From Mycolicibacterium nivoides (GTDB lineage Bacteria > Actinomycetota > Actinomycetes > Mycobacteriales > Mycobacteriaceae), in the NCBI RefSeq assembly GCF_003855255.1, contig NZ_CP034072.1, positions 1,488,001 through 1,552,000 of the forward strand: 64,000 bases of DNA, in the 5' to 3' direction. Position numbers and translations under genes: made by a program. The notes beneath the pieces are model-generated. The model saw only the letters and a program-made list of their open reading frames with translations, had not been told where the DNA came from and made no database searches. Position 1 is the first letter of the stretch; the number at the start of each line of letters is the position of its first letter. Below, piece by piece: positions 48,813 through 57,266 of the stretch.

Positions 48813-51800
48813 GTGAGTTGCGATGTGGGGAGCAAGCTGGTGGATTTCTCGGCAGTGACCAGACCCGTCGAGCGGTTGCTGGCGACCGCGCAGAACGGTC
48901 TGGAGGTGCTGCGCTACGGGGGACTGGAGACCGGCTCCGTCCCGTCGCCGTTCCAGATCATCCAGAGCGTGCCGATGTACCGGCTCCGGCGGTACTTCCC
49001 GCCGGACGTCCGCCCCGGTGTCCAGGATCCGCGCCCCCCGGTACTGATGGTGCACCCGATGATGATGTCGGCCGACATGTGGGACGTGACGCGCGACGAT
49101 GGCGCGGTCGGCATCCTGCATGCTGCGGGCATCGACCCGTGGGTGATCGACTTCGGCTCACCGGACAAGGTCGAGGGCGGTATGCAGCGCAACCTCGCCG
49201 ACCACGTGGTGGCGCTGTCGGAAGCCATCGACATCGTCAAAGAGGTCAGCGGTCGCGACGTGCACCTGGCCGGCTACTCGCAGGGCGGGATGTTCGCCTA
49301 CCAGGCCGCGGCCTATCGGCGGTCCAAGGACCTGGCCAGCATCATCGCCTTCGGTTCCCCGGTGGACACCCTCGCCGCGCTGCCGATGAACCTTCCGGCC
49401 GGCGTGGCCGCGGGTGCAGCCGATTTCATGGCCGACCACGTGTTCAGCCGCATCGACATCCCGGGCTGGTTGGCCCGCACCGGTTTTCAGATGCTCGACC
49501 CGATCAAGACCGCGCAGTCGCGCCTGGAGTTCCTGCGCCAATTGCATGATCGCGAAGCCCTGCTGCCACGTGAGCAGCAGCGCCGCTTCCTGTCGTCGGA
49601 AGGCTGGATCGCCTGGTCCGGGCCGGCGATCGCCGAACTACTCAAGCAGTTCATCGCCCACAACCGGATGATGACGGGAGGCTTTTCCGTCCACGGCGAC
49701 CTGGTCACCCTGTCCGACATCGACTGCCCGATCCTCGCGGTGGTCGGTGAGGTCGACGACATCGGCCAACCGGCCGCGGTCCGGGGTATCAAGCGGGCCG
49801 CGCCCGATGCGGATGTTTACGAATACCTGATCAGGGCAGGACATTTCGGTTTGGTCGTGGGTTCCAAGGCCTCCACCCAGACCTGGCCGACGGTGGCCCA
49901 GTGGGTGAAATGGCTTGGCGGAGAACAGATGCCCGAAGGTGTGGTCCCGATGGGGTTGCAGCCTGCCGATCATCCCGAGGGCGGGGTGTCGTTCTCCACC
50001 CGTGTCACCCACAGTGCCACCGCGGCCACCGAGATGGCGTTCGGGGTGGCGCGCTCGGCCGCCGAAGCGCTGGTGACGGCCAACAAGAACGCCCGGACCC
50101 TGGTCATCGAGACGGCCCGCACGCTGCCACGTCTGGCCCGGTTGGGTCAGGTCAACGATCACACCCGGATCTCGCTCGGCCGGATCATGAGCGAACAGGC
50201 GCGCAGCGCCCCCAACGGCGAAGCGCTGCTCTTCGACGGGCGGGTGCACACGTACGAGGCGGTGGACCGCCGGATCAACAACGTGGTGCGCGGCCTGATC
50301 GACGTCGGGGTACGCCAGGGCGCCCGGGTCGGCGTCCTGATGGACACCCGGCCGAGCGCGTTGGTCGCGATCGCGGCGCTGTCCCGGTTGGGGGCGGTGG
50401 CGGTGCTGCTGCCCGAGGCGGATCTGGCCGAGGCGGCGCGCCTCGGCGGCATGGCCGAGATCATCGCGGATCCGAGCCACCTCGAGGTGGCCCGCGAACT
50501 CGATATGCGGGTGCTGGTTCTCGGCGGCGGTGAGAGCCGTGATCTGCATCTGGACAAGTACGAAGCCGATGGCGCGTCCATCGTCGACATGGAGAAGATC
50601 GACCCCGATGTCGTCGAGCTGCCCGGCTGGTACCGCCCGAACCCCGGTCTGGCCCGCGACCTGGCCTTCGTCGCCTTCAGCGAGGTCGGCGGCGAGCTCG
50701 TGGCCCGCCAGATCACCAACTTCCGGTGGGCTCTGTCGGCGTTCGGCACCGCGTCGGCGGCCAATCTCGGCCGCGGCGACACGGTCTACTGCCTGACCCC
50801 GTTGCACCACCAGTCCGGGCTGCTGGTCAGCCTGGGTGGTGCGGTGGTCGGCGGCTCGCGCATCGCGTTGTCGCGCGGGCTGCAGCCCGACCGGTTCCTG
50901 CAGGAGATCCGGCAGTACGGCGTCACGGTGGTGTCCTACACCTGGGCAATGCTGCGCGAGGTCATCGACGATCCGTCGTTCTCGCTCACCGGCAGCCACC
51001 CGGTCCGGTTGTTCATCGGCTCGGGCATGCCCGCCGGGCTGTGGAAGCGGGTGGTCGACGTGTTCGAGCCGGCCCAGGTCGTGGAGTTCTTCGCCACCAC
51101 CGACGGACAGGCCGTGCTGGCCAACGTCTCCGGCGCCAAGATCGGCAGCAAGGGACGTCCGTTGCCGGGCAGCGGCACCGTCGAACTGGCCGCCTATGAC
51201 GCCGACGATGACCTGATCCTGGAGGACGAGCAGGGTTTCGTACGGAAGGCCGAGGCCAACGAGGTCGGTGTGCTCCTGGCACACCCGCGCGGCCCGGTCG
51301 ATCCGACCGCTGTGGTCAAGAGGGGCGTGTTCGCGCCCGCCGACACCTGGGTGTCGACCGAGTTCCTGTTCCGTCGTGACGAGGACGGCGACTACTGGCT
51401 GGTCGACAACCGTGGCGCGGTGATCCGGACCGAACGGGGTCCGGTGTTCGCGACGAGCGTCAACGACGCGGTCGGCCGCCTGGATGCGGTCGACATGTCG
51501 GTGACCTACGGCGTGGAGGAGGCGGGTCGGCAACTGGCGGTGACAGCTCTGGCGCTGCGCCCGGGCGGCAGCGTCCCGACGGCCGACCTCACCCACGCGC
51601 TCGACGATCTGGCCGCGGGTAACCCGCCCGACGTGGTGCACGTGGTGGCCGACATGAAGCTCGGCGCGTCGTACCGCCCGCTCATCGGTCCGTTGCGGGC
51701 GGCGGGCATCCCGAAAGCGGGCCGGCGTAACTGCTGGTACTTCGATGCCGATACAGGTACGTACAAGAAATTGACGGCGGCCAGCCGGGCCGAACTCGTC

Positions 51801-51839
51801 GCACGAGCCGCCGACGACGAGCCGAGACCGACTAGCTGA
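48813..51839 (+). CDS. Lipase / long-chain acyl-CoA synthetase fusion (Rv1683-like)
   Basis: The 1008-residue protein joins two enzymes. Residues about 60-380 form an alpha/beta-hydrolase with HPMMMSADMWD, the nucleophile GYSQGG and a terminal His in AGHFGLV. Residues about 440-1000 form an AMP-binding acyl-CoA synthetase, with the Ser/Thr-rich loop region less conserved than in typical FadD proteins (AFSEVGGELV). It could release fatty acid from triacylglycerol and activate it in one polypeptide; M. tuberculosis Rv1683 is known to hydrolyse triacylglycerol. The weak ATP loop makes ligase activity less certain. GTG 48813 is used. Confidence 0.88.
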   Translation: MSCDVGSKLVDFSAVTRPVERLLATAQNGLEVLRYGGLETGSVPSPFQIIQSVPMYRLRRYFPPDVRPGVQDPRPPVLMVHPMMMSADMWDVTRDDGAVGILHAAGIDPWVIDFGSPDKVEGGMQRNLADHVVALSEAIDIVKEVSGRDVHLAGYSQGGMFAYQAAAYRRSKDLASIIAFGSPVDTLAALPMNLPAGVAAGAADFMADHVFSRIDIPGWLARTGFQMLDPIKTAQSRLEFLRQLHDREALLPREQQRRFLSSEGWIAWSGPAIAELLKQFIAHNRMMTGGFSVHGDLVTLSDIDCPILAVVGEVDDIGQPAAVRGIKRAAPDADVYEYLIRAGHFGLVVGSKASTQTWPTVAQWVKWLGGEQMPEGVVPMGLQPADHPEGGVSFSTRVTHSATAATEMAFGVARSAAEALVTANKNARTLVIETARTLPRLARLGQVNDHTRISLGRIMSEQARSAPNGEALLFDGRVHTYEAVDRRINNVVRGLIDVGVRQGARVGVLMDTRPSALVAIAALSRLGAVAVLLPEADLAEAARLGGMAEIIADPSHLEVARELDMRVLVLGGGESRDLHLDKYEADGASIVDMEKIDPDVVELPGWYRPNPGLARDLAFVAFSEVGGELVARQITNFRWALSAFGTASAANLGRGDTVYCLTPLHHQSGLLVSLGGAVVGGSRIALSRGLQPDRFLQEIRQYGVTVVSYTWAMLREVIDDPSFSLTGSHPVRLFIGSGMPAGLWKRVVDVFEPAQVVEFFATTDGQAVLANVSGAKIGSKGRPLPGSGTVELAAYDADDDLILEDEQGFVRKAEANEVGVLLAHPRGPVDPTAVVKRGVFAPADTWVSTEFLFRRDEDGDYWLVDNRGAVIRTERGPVFATSVNDAVGRLDAVDMSVTYGVEEAGRQLAVTALALRPGGSVPTADLTHALDDLAAGNPPDVVHVVADMKLGASYRPLIGPLRAAGIPKAGRRNCWYFDADTGTYKKLTAASRAELVARAADDEPRPTS

Positions 51840-51902
51840 CGGGGTGCCGGGGCAGTAATGCGCTGTTAGGCTCCGGCGGACGGCCGAACGACTGGAGGAT
51901 CG

Positions 51903-52421
51903 ATGACATCGGGATCGGGTGCGAACAGCTGGCGTCGGGTCGTCACCGGATGGGTGACGGGCGGTGCGCTGGTCCTGGGGGCGTTGGCAGGCGCGGGTGC
52001 GCCGACGGCGGCCGCCGATCCCGCTGAGCCGACGCCGGTGGCCGGTGCGTCGGGGTCTGATGCGCCTGCGCCGACGCAGATGACCGCGGACGAAGCGCTG
52101 TCCATCATCGCCAAGGATTACGACACCGGTGAGGGCGGTGGCCAGATCTCGACGCTGATCCACGACATCCTGAAGCTGCGTCAACAGGGATACAAGCCGT
52201 CGAACGCCAACCGGGAAGCCATCACGAAGGCGCTCGACAAGCGGCCCAACCAGGTGCCGTTGATCGACGCCCTCAAGAGCACGCTGTCCTATCAGCGCAA
52301 GTTGCAGGCACAGTCCCAGGCGCAGATTCCGAAGCAGAGTGGTCTCAACCCCGGCATCGCTCCCATTCCGGGCGGGGGCGGCGGTCAGCCCAGTGGCGGC
52401 ATCTCGATCCCGCTGGGCTAG
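51903..52421 (+). CDS. Secreted hypothetical protein
   Basis: The 172-residue protein has a signal peptide with WRRVVTGW and a hydrophobic core, with a likely cut after Ala38 (TAAA-DP), the usual mycobacterial pattern. The mature part contains a helical domain (TADEALSIIAKDYDTG through IDALKSTLSYQRKLQ) and a Gly/Pro-rich tail. It is not a family I can name. GGAGG at 51894-51898 supports ATG 51903, and TAGGCT at 51866-51871 may be its -10 box. Its stop codon TAG is part of the -10 box of the next gene. Confidence 0.8.
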   Translation: MTSGSGANSWRRVVTGWVTGGALVLGALAGAGAPTAAADPAEPTPVAGASGSDAPAPTQMTADEALSIIAKDYDTGEGGGQISTLIHDILKLRQQGYKPSNANREAITKALDKRPNQVPLIDALKSTLSYQRKLQAQSQAQIPKQSGLNPGIAPIPGGGGGQPSGGISIPLG

Positions 52422-52424
52422 CTT
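52419..52424 (+). promoter_or_regulatory. -10 box overlapping the upstream stop codon; leaderless Trm112-like gene
   Basis: TAGCTT at 52419-52424 begins with the TAG stop of the secreted protein. +1 falls at 52431, the G of the next GTG. The downstream gene can thus be expressed alone and without a leader. Confidence 0.6.
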
Positions 52425-52430
52425 CACTTC

Positions 52431-52649
52431 GTGGTCGACGAGAAGCTTTTGAGCATCCTGGTGTGCCCGCAGGACCGCGGGCCGCTGCTGCTGGCCGGTA
52501 AGGACTGGCTCTATAACCCCCGGTTGCGGCGGGCCTACCGGATCGAGGACGGCATCCCGGTGCTGCTCGTCGACGAGGCTGTGGCCATCGAGGACGACGC
52601 CGAGCACCGCCGGCTGCTGGAGTTGGCGGGATCAGGGGAATCCGGGTAG
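52431..52649 (+). CDS. Trm112-like / UPF0434 small protein (Rv1684-like)
   Basis: The 72-residue protein has the Trm112 fold pattern: LLSILVCPQDRGPL, a Tyr-Asn segment and the YRIEDGIPVLLVDEA ending. In other organisms Trm112 proteins stabilise several methyltransferases. Only one of the usual zinc-binding Cys pairs remains (CPQD), common in bacterial members. GTG 52431 is set by the leaderless promoter. The last 18 bases overlap the convergent TetR gene. Confidence 0.87.
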   Translation: MVDEKLLSILVCPQDRGPLLLAGKDWLYNPRLRRAYRIEDGIPVLLVDEAVAIEDDAEHRRLLELAGSGESG

Positions 52650-53258
52650 GTCGCCCGTCAGGTAGCGCTGCAGGGTGGGCGCGATCGTCTCGGCGATCTG
52701 ATCCGCCGGGAGCGTGGCGAAGGGATCCAACTCCAGGATGTAGCGCGCCATCGCTACTCCGACCAGTTGCGAGGCGACGAACTGGATACGCACTCGGGAA
52801 CTGCCGGGCGGGTTGTCCACCCGGGGCCCGATCTCGCCGATGATGATCTCCTGGAGGAACGACCGCACCAGGGATACGTCGTTGCCGGCCAGGATGGAGC
52901 GCAGCGTCGCGACGAAGCCCTTGCCGATGTCGGAATCCCACAGTGGCAACAGGATTGACGGCAGGGTGTGCCCGATCTGCTCGACCGGGACCTCTTTGAG
53001 CCTTCCGATCACGGTCATCGGATCGATGGGTATGTGGATCGCCGCCGCGAAGAGCTGGGTCTTGGTGCCGAAGTAGTGATGCACCAGGGCGGCGTCCACC
53101 CCGGCGTCGGCCGCGATGGCACGGATCGAGGTCTTGTCGATGCCGTTGCGGGAGAACAACTCCCGCGCACTGGCCAGGATGCGCTCGCGCCTGTCCGACG
53201 GACCGGCGGGGCGGCCGGGGCGTTTGCGTTCTCGTTCGGAATCGATGTCGGTACTCAC
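52632..53258 (-). CDS. TetR-family repressor of the adjacent ABC exporter (Rv1685c-like)
   Basis: The 208-residue regulator has the N-terminal helix-turn-helix (SIRAIAADAGVDAALVHHYFGTKTQLF) after a basic tail, and a helical ligand-binding C-terminal domain. It is the third gene of the ATPase-permease-TetR operon, six bases after the permease. The tandem palindromes at 54779-54809 over the operon start are its likely operators, giving autoregulation and induction by an exporter substrate. Confidence 0.92.
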   Translation of the reverse strand: MSTDIDSERERKRPGRPAGPSDRRERILASARELFSRNGIDKTSIRAIAADAGVDAALVHHYFGTKTQLFAAAIHIPIDPMTVIGRLKEVPVEQIGHTLPSILLPLWDSDIGKGFVATLRSILAGNDVSLVRSFLQEIIIGEIGPRVDNPPGSSRVRIQFVASQLVGVAMARYILELDPFATLPADQIAETIAPTLQRYLTGDLPGFP

Positions 53259-53264
53259 GGCTTC

Positions 53265-54092
53265 CTAGGGTGTTCGGCGGCGCAGGGTGGCCGCGGCCAG
53301 ACAGAGCGCCAATACAGCAAATCCCACCACGATCGCGATGTCACGGGCCGCGACGGCGGTCAGCTCGGGATGTGCGCCGACCTGCTGCAATGCTTCCAGG
53401 GCATAGCTGGCCGGCAGCACGTTGCTGATCCATTGCAGCCATTCCGGCAGAGCGGCGCGCGGCACGATGATGCCGCACAACAGCAGCTGCGGTGCGATCA
53501 CCACGGGCATGAACTGGACGGCCTGGAACTCGGTGCGGGCGAACGCGCTGCACAACAGGCCGAGCCCGACGCCCAGGACGGCGTTGATGATCGCGATCAG
53601 GAACACCAGGATGGGGCTGCCGGCGGTGTCGAGGCCGAGGAACCAGAACGAGACGATGCAGGCCAGGGTGGCCTGGGCCGCGGCGGCGATCGAGAACGCG
53701 GTGCCGTAGGCCGCCAGCAGGTCGAAGCGGCGCAGGGGTGTGGTCAGGATGCGCTCGAGGGTTCCCGAGACGCGTTCGCGCTGCATGGTGATCGAGGTGA
53801 TCAGGAACATCACGATCAGCGGGAAGACGCCGAGCATGATCAGGCACGCGTTGTTGAACGGCGTCGGGTGTCCCGGCTGGTGCGGCGCATTCTGGAACAT
53901 GAAGTACATCAGCGTGATGATCAGGCTGGGTACCACCAGGATCATCGCGACGCTGCGGTGGTCGGCGGCCAGTTGCCGCAGGATCCGGCCGGTTGTGGCC
54001 AGGTAGGCCGCCGGGCTCAGTCGGCTCGGTTGATCGCGCCCGAGTCGCTGCGCCGGATGACGGTGAGAAACGCTTCCTCCAGGGACGTACAT
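53265..54092 (-). CDS. ABC-2 type exporter permease (Rv1686c-like)
   Basis: The 275-residue membrane protein has six hydrophobic segments in ABC-2 order, starting MILVVPSLIITLMYFMF, with the cytoplasmic RERVSGTLERILTTPLRR coupling segment. It forms a drug- or lipid-export complex with the ATPase upstream. ATG 54092 is preceded by GGAAGGA at good distance although it overlaps the ATPase by 76 bases. CTG 54020, exactly on the ATPase stop, and an inner ATG giving 226 residues are alternatives. Confidence 0.85.
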   Translation of the reverse strand: MYVPGGSVSHRHPAQRLGRDQPSRLSPAAYLATTGRILRQLAADHRSVAMILVVPSLIITLMYFMFQNAPHQPGHPTPFNNACLIMLGVFPLIVMFLITSITMQRERVSGTLERILTTPLRRFDLLAAYGTAFSIAAAAQATLACIVSFWFLGLDTAGSPILVFLIAIINAVLGVGLGLLCSAFARTEFQAVQFMPVVIAPQLLLCGIIVPRAALPEWLQWISNVLPASYALEALQQVGAHPELTAVAARDIAIVVGFAVLALCLAAATLRRRTP

Positions 54093-54802
54093 TCCGTGTC
54101 CTTCCGTAGCTGGTCCGGGGTGGTGTGGGCAAGCAGTAGGCCTTCACGCATGAGCAGCAGGTCTCCGCAGTGGTCGGCTTCGTCCATCACGTGGCTGGAG
54201 ACCAGCAGCGTGGTGCCGCGTCGCGACAGCTCGTTGAACTGTTCCCACAGGTCGACGCGCAGCACCGGGTCGAGGCCGACGGTGGGTTCGTCGAGCACCA
54301 GGAGTTCGGGCTCGGACACCAGGGCGCAGGCCAGCGAGACCCGGGTGCGCTGTCCACCCGAGAGATTGCCGCAGTAGGCGGTGCGGTGATCGTCGAGACC
54401 GACCGACCGGATGGCATCTGCCGCCGAGTCCGCCGACGTTCCGTACAGCGCGGCGAAGTACCGCACGTTGTCGATCACCCGCAGGTCGTCGTAGATCGTC
54501 GGATCCTGGGTCACGTACCCGACCCGGTGCCGCAGCGGTGCGGAACCGGCAGGGTGTCCGAGCACCGTGACGGTTCCGGCCGCGACGATCTGAGTCCCGA
54601 CGATGCTGCGCATCAAGGTGGACTTGCCGCAACCCGATGGGCCGAGCAGACCGGTGATGCTACCGCCGCCGATCTGCACGGTGAGGTCGCGGATCGCAGG
54701 CCGCCCACCGCGGTTGACCTGCAGTCCGGCGATGTCGATGGCCGGGGGAGCAGCCCCGGCGGGGAATCCTGTAGAGAATTCATCGATCGATGAAGTCATC
54801 AT
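54017..54802 (-). CDS. ABC exporter ATP-binding protein (Rv1687c-like)
   Basis: The 261-residue ATPase has Walker [10 protein letters not shown], the Q-loop [11 protein letters not shown], signature LSGGQRTR, Walker [14 protein letters not shown] and the switch His in [11 protein letters not shown]. This pattern is typical of ABC-2 drug exporters of the DrrA kind. ATG 54802 is chosen because a promoter with +1 about one base earlier lies directly upstream; GTG 54838 would fall inside its -35 box. The substrate is unknown. Confidence 0.92.
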   Translation of the reverse strand: MMTSSIDEFSTGFPAGAAPPAIDIAGLQVNRGGRPAIRDLTVQIGGGSITGLLGPSGCGKSTLMRSIVGTQIVAAGTVTVLGHPAGSAPLRHRVGYVTQDPTIYDDLRVIDNVRYFAALYGTSADSAADAIRSVGLDDHRTAYCGNLSGGQRTRVSLACALVSEPELLVLDEPTVGLDPVLRVDLWEQFNELSRRGTTLLVSSHVMDEADHCGDLLLMREGLLLAHTTPDQLRKDTECTSLEEAFLTVIRRSDSGAINRAD

Positions 54803-54838
54803 GTGATGAATACTGCGCTCAAGCGTGGCCGGTGTCAA
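54779..54838 (-). promoter_or_regulatory. Promoter and tandem TetR operators of the ABC exporter operon
   Basis: Reading the minus strand: -35 TTGACA (54838-54833), a 17-base spacer and -10 CAGTAT (54815-54810), with the ATG at 54802 right at +1. Two palindromes lie immediately downstream: TCATCA-TG-TGATGA (54796-54809, over the start codon) and the perfect TTCATCGATCGATGAA (54779-54794, in the first codons). Both share TCATC/GATGA arms, as expected for two dimers of one TetR protein. Confidence 0.75.
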
Positions 54839-54882
54839 CGGTGGATCTTGCGAAGTGCAGAATCGCTCGGGTGGGCTTGCAG

Positions 54883-55494
54883 ATGGGCACCGAGCTGTTG
54901 ACTGGTGCCCCCCTGGTCGCGGCCCGCCGACTGTTGGGAGCCGAGCTGACCGGCCGCGGTGTCAGCGCCGTCATCGTCGAGGTGGAGGCCTACGGCGGCC
55001 CGCCCGATGGACCCTGGCCCGACGCCGCCTCACACTCGTTTCGCGGTGCGGGCGGCCGGAATCTCGTGATGTTCGGCCCGCCGGGGTATCTGTACACCTA
55101 CCGCAGCCACGGCATCCACGTCTGCGCGAATGTGGTCTGCGGGCACGACGGTGTCGCGGGCGCGGTACTGCTGCGAGCGGCGTCGGTGTGCGTCGGGGCC
55201 GAGGTGGCCGGCGCCCGTCGTGGACCGGCGATTCGCCCGGCGGCGCTGGCGCGGGGACCGGGCAACCTCTGTTCGGCACTGGGAATCACCATGGAGGACA
55301 ACGGAATTGACCTCTTCGATGCCGACAGCCCGGTCCGCTTGACGTTGGGTGATCCGCTTCCGGCGGTCGACGGCCCACGGGTCGGTGTGAGCAAGGCTGC
55401 CGACCGTAGATGGCGGTTGTGGCTGGCGGACAGGGGAGAGGTGTCGGCATACCGGCGCAGCCCGCGGGCCCCCGCGCCCGGTGCCAGTGATTGA
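54883..55494 (+). CDS. mpg: 3-methyladenine DNA glycosylase (Mpg/AAG family)
   Basis: The 203-residue AAG-type enzyme removes alkylated and deaminated purines in base excision repair. Motifs are [20 protein letters not shown] with the catalytic Glu, [27 protein letters not shown] and [17 protein letters not shown] 54883 gives the same length and N-terminal register as M. tuberculosis Rv1688. A possible -10 CAGAAT at 54858-54863 would allow an alternative leaderless GTG at 54871. It is divergent from the ABC exporter. Confidence 0.93.
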   Translation: MGTELLTGAPLVAARRLLGAELTGRGVSAVIVEVEAYGGPPDGPWPDAASHSFRGAGGRNLVMFGPPGYLYTYRSHGIHVCANVVCGHDGVAGAVLLRAASVCVGAEVAGARRGPAIRPAALARGPGNLCSALGITMEDNGIDLFDADSPVRLTLGDPLPAVDGPRVGVSKAADRRWRLWLADRGEVSAYRRSPRAPAPGASD

Positions 55495-55521
55495 TGTCGG
55501 CGATGCGGCATGATCGTCGTC

Positions 55522-56808
55522 ATGAGCATGGGAATCCTCGATGAGCTGGACTGGCGTGGCCTGATCGCGCAGTCGACCGACCGCGACGCGCTGGCCGATG
55601 ACCTGGCCAAGGGGCCCATGACCGTCTACTCGGGCTTCGACCCGACCGCGCCGAGCCTGCACGCGGGCCACCTGGTGCCATTGCTGACTCTGCGCCGGTT
55701 TCAGCGTGCCGGCCACCGGCCCATCGTGCTCGCCGGCGGGGCCACCGGGATGATCGGCGACCCTCGCGATACCGGGGAACGCACACTGAACACCGCCGAC
55801 ACGGTCGCCGACTGGGCCGGTCGCATCCGCGGCCAGCTGGAACGGTTCGTCGAATTCGACGACACCCCGACCGGCGCCATCGTCGAGAACAACCTGAACT
55901 GGACGGGCCAGCTCTCGGCCATCGAATTCCTCCGTGACCTGGGTAAATACTTCTCGGTGAACGTGATGCTCGACCGGGAGACGGTGCGCCGCAGGCTGGA
56001 GGGCGACGGCATCTCCTACACCGAGTTCAGCTACATGCTTCTTCAGGCCAACGACTTCGTGGAGCTGCACCAGCGCCACGGCTGCGCATTGCAGATCGGT
56101 GGTTCCGACCAGTGGGGCAACATCGTGGCCGGCGCCCGACTGGTCCGCCAGAAGCTGGGTGCCACCGTGCACGCCATGACAACTCCGCTGGTCACCGACT
56201 CGGAGGGCAAGAAGTTCGGCAAGTCCACCGGTGGCGGCAACCTGTGGCTCGATCCGGAGATGACCAGCCCATACGCCTGGTACCAGTACTTCGTGAACAC
56301 CGCCGATGCCGACGTGATCGGGTACCTGCGCTGGTTCACCTTCCTGTCCTCGGATGAGATCGCCGAGCTGGAGGATGCCACCCAGAACCGCGCCCATGAA
56401 CGCGCCGCGCAGAAGCGGTTGGCGCGTGAACTCACCACGTTGGTGCATGGGGAAGGCGCGACCACGGGGGTCGAGCTGGCCAGTCAGGCGCTGTTCGGCC
56501 GGGCCGAGTTGACCGATCTCGACCAGTCCACCCTCGGCGCCGCGTTGCGTGAGGCCAGTAATGGACAGGTCGCCGAGCTGAAGCCGGGCGGTCCGGATTC
56601 GATCATCGATTTGTTGGTCGGCACGGGGTTGGCGGCGAGTAAGGGAGCGGCACGCCGCAACGTCGCGGAGGGCGGCGTCTATGTGAACAACATTCGTATT
56701 GAAAGCGACGAGTGGATACCACAGCATTCAGATTTTCTGCATGAGCGTTGGCTCGTGTTGCGACGTGGCAAGCGGCACATTGCCGGGGTCGAGCGCGTGG
56801 GCGCCTAG
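55522..56808 (+). CDS. tyrS: Tyrosyl-tRNA synthetase
   Basis: The 428-residue class I synthetase charges tRNA-Tyr. HAGH stands for the HIGH motif ([11 protein letters not shown]) and KFGKS for KMSKS. An S4-type RNA-binding domain ends the protein ([19 protein letters not shown]). The start is ATG 55522 ([11 protein letters not shown]), the M. tuberculosis register; ATG 55510 is possible. It follows mpg by 27 bases. In rapid-growing mycobacteria rrnB starts right behind tyrS, which explains the next features. Confidence 0.97.
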   Translation: MSMGILDELDWRGLIAQSTDRDALADDLAKGPMTVYSGFDPTAPSLHAGHLVPLLTLRRFQRAGHRPIVLAGGATGMIGDPRDTGERTLNTADTVADWAGRIRGQLERFVEFDDTPTGAIVENNLNWTGQLSAIEFLRDLGKYFSVNVMLDRETVRRRLEGDGISYTEFSYMLLQANDFVELHQRHGCALQIGGSDQWGNIVAGARLVRQKLGATVHAMTTPLVTDSEGKKFGKSTGGGNLWLDPEMTSPYAWYQYFVNTADADVIGYLRWFTFLSSDEIAELEDATQNRAHERAAQKRLARELTTLVHGEGATTGVELASQALFGRAELTDLDQSTLGAALREASNGQVAELKPGGPDSIIDLLVGTGLAASKGAARRNVAEGGVYVNNIRIESDEWIPQHSDFLHERWLVLRRGKRHIAGVERVGA

Positions 56809-56861
56809 GCCAGCCGGCGGCCGGGTTCTGAACTGGGAAAACGTCGGAGCGACCAGGCGAT

Positions 56862-56890
56862 TTGACTCGCTGTTAGCGCTCACGTAACTT
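56862..56890 (+). promoter_or_regulatory. rRNA-operon type promoter downstream of tyrS
   Basis: -35 TTGACT (56862-56867), a 17-base spacer and -10 TAACTT (56885-56890) form the best sigma-A promoter in the window, predicting +1 near 56897. The position after tyrS is that of rrnB P1 in rapid growers. Confidence 0.8.
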
Positions 56891-56896
56891 ATTCCA

Positions 56897-57089
56897 GGTC
56901 AGAGCGACACGGACAAGCGCCGGAGAGCGAGGACGAAATCCGAGAGAGACACCCATTACGGTGGGTATTCTCACTGCCCGCAGTAAAGTTCAGCGGCTTT
57001 TAGCCGCGGGATTTCTGCGCGACAAACTCGGGCGTGTTGTTTGAGAACTCAATAGTGTGTTTGGTGGTTTTTGTTTGTTGTTTTTTGCC
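56897..57089 (+). ncRNA. Orphan rrnB leader with boxA, no 16S rRNA downstream
   Basis: The sequence from 57033 on, with TGTTGTTTGAGAACTCAATA (57035-57054) and GTGTGTTTGGTGG, is the boxA antitermination region that in mycobacteria precedes 16S rRNA almost unchanged. Upstream are leader hairpins, ACCCA/TGGGT near 56950-56966 and GCGGCT/AGCCGC at 56993-57007. Instead of the RNase III stem and 16S gene, the sequence passes at about 57090 straight into a terminator. If the promoter works, an RNA of about 240 nt with a NusB/NusE binding site would be made. No 16S, 23S or 5S sequence occurs in the window. Confidence 0.85.
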
Positions 57090-57097
57090 ACTCATTA

Positions 57098-57138
57098 ATC
57101 GCCCCCCACGTTTTACGTGGGGGGCGATTCGCTTTTAT
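57098..57138 (+). terminator. Intrinsic terminator closing the orphan rrn leader
   Basis: A 14-bp stem (arms 57098-57111 and 57115-57128, loop TTT; ATCGCCCCCCACG against CGTGGGGGGCGAT) is followed by TCGCTTTTATTT. It is a very strong terminator of the kind found after 5S rRNA genes, lying only about eight bases after the boxA leader. The rest of the gap up to 57266 is unusually A+T-rich; it holds the palindrome ACATAATTATGT (57201-57212) and a -10 box TATCCT (57232-57237) for the next gene. Confidence 0.92.
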
Positions 57139-57266
57139 TTCTCAATTTTGATCATCGAATTCCATTGATATTCGAGTGATTACCCGCTGCGTCGGCGCTC
57201 ACATAATTATGTCGGCCGTGGCTGCTGCCAGTATCCTTTGCGGGAAGGGCGGGTAGAAAGGCACAC

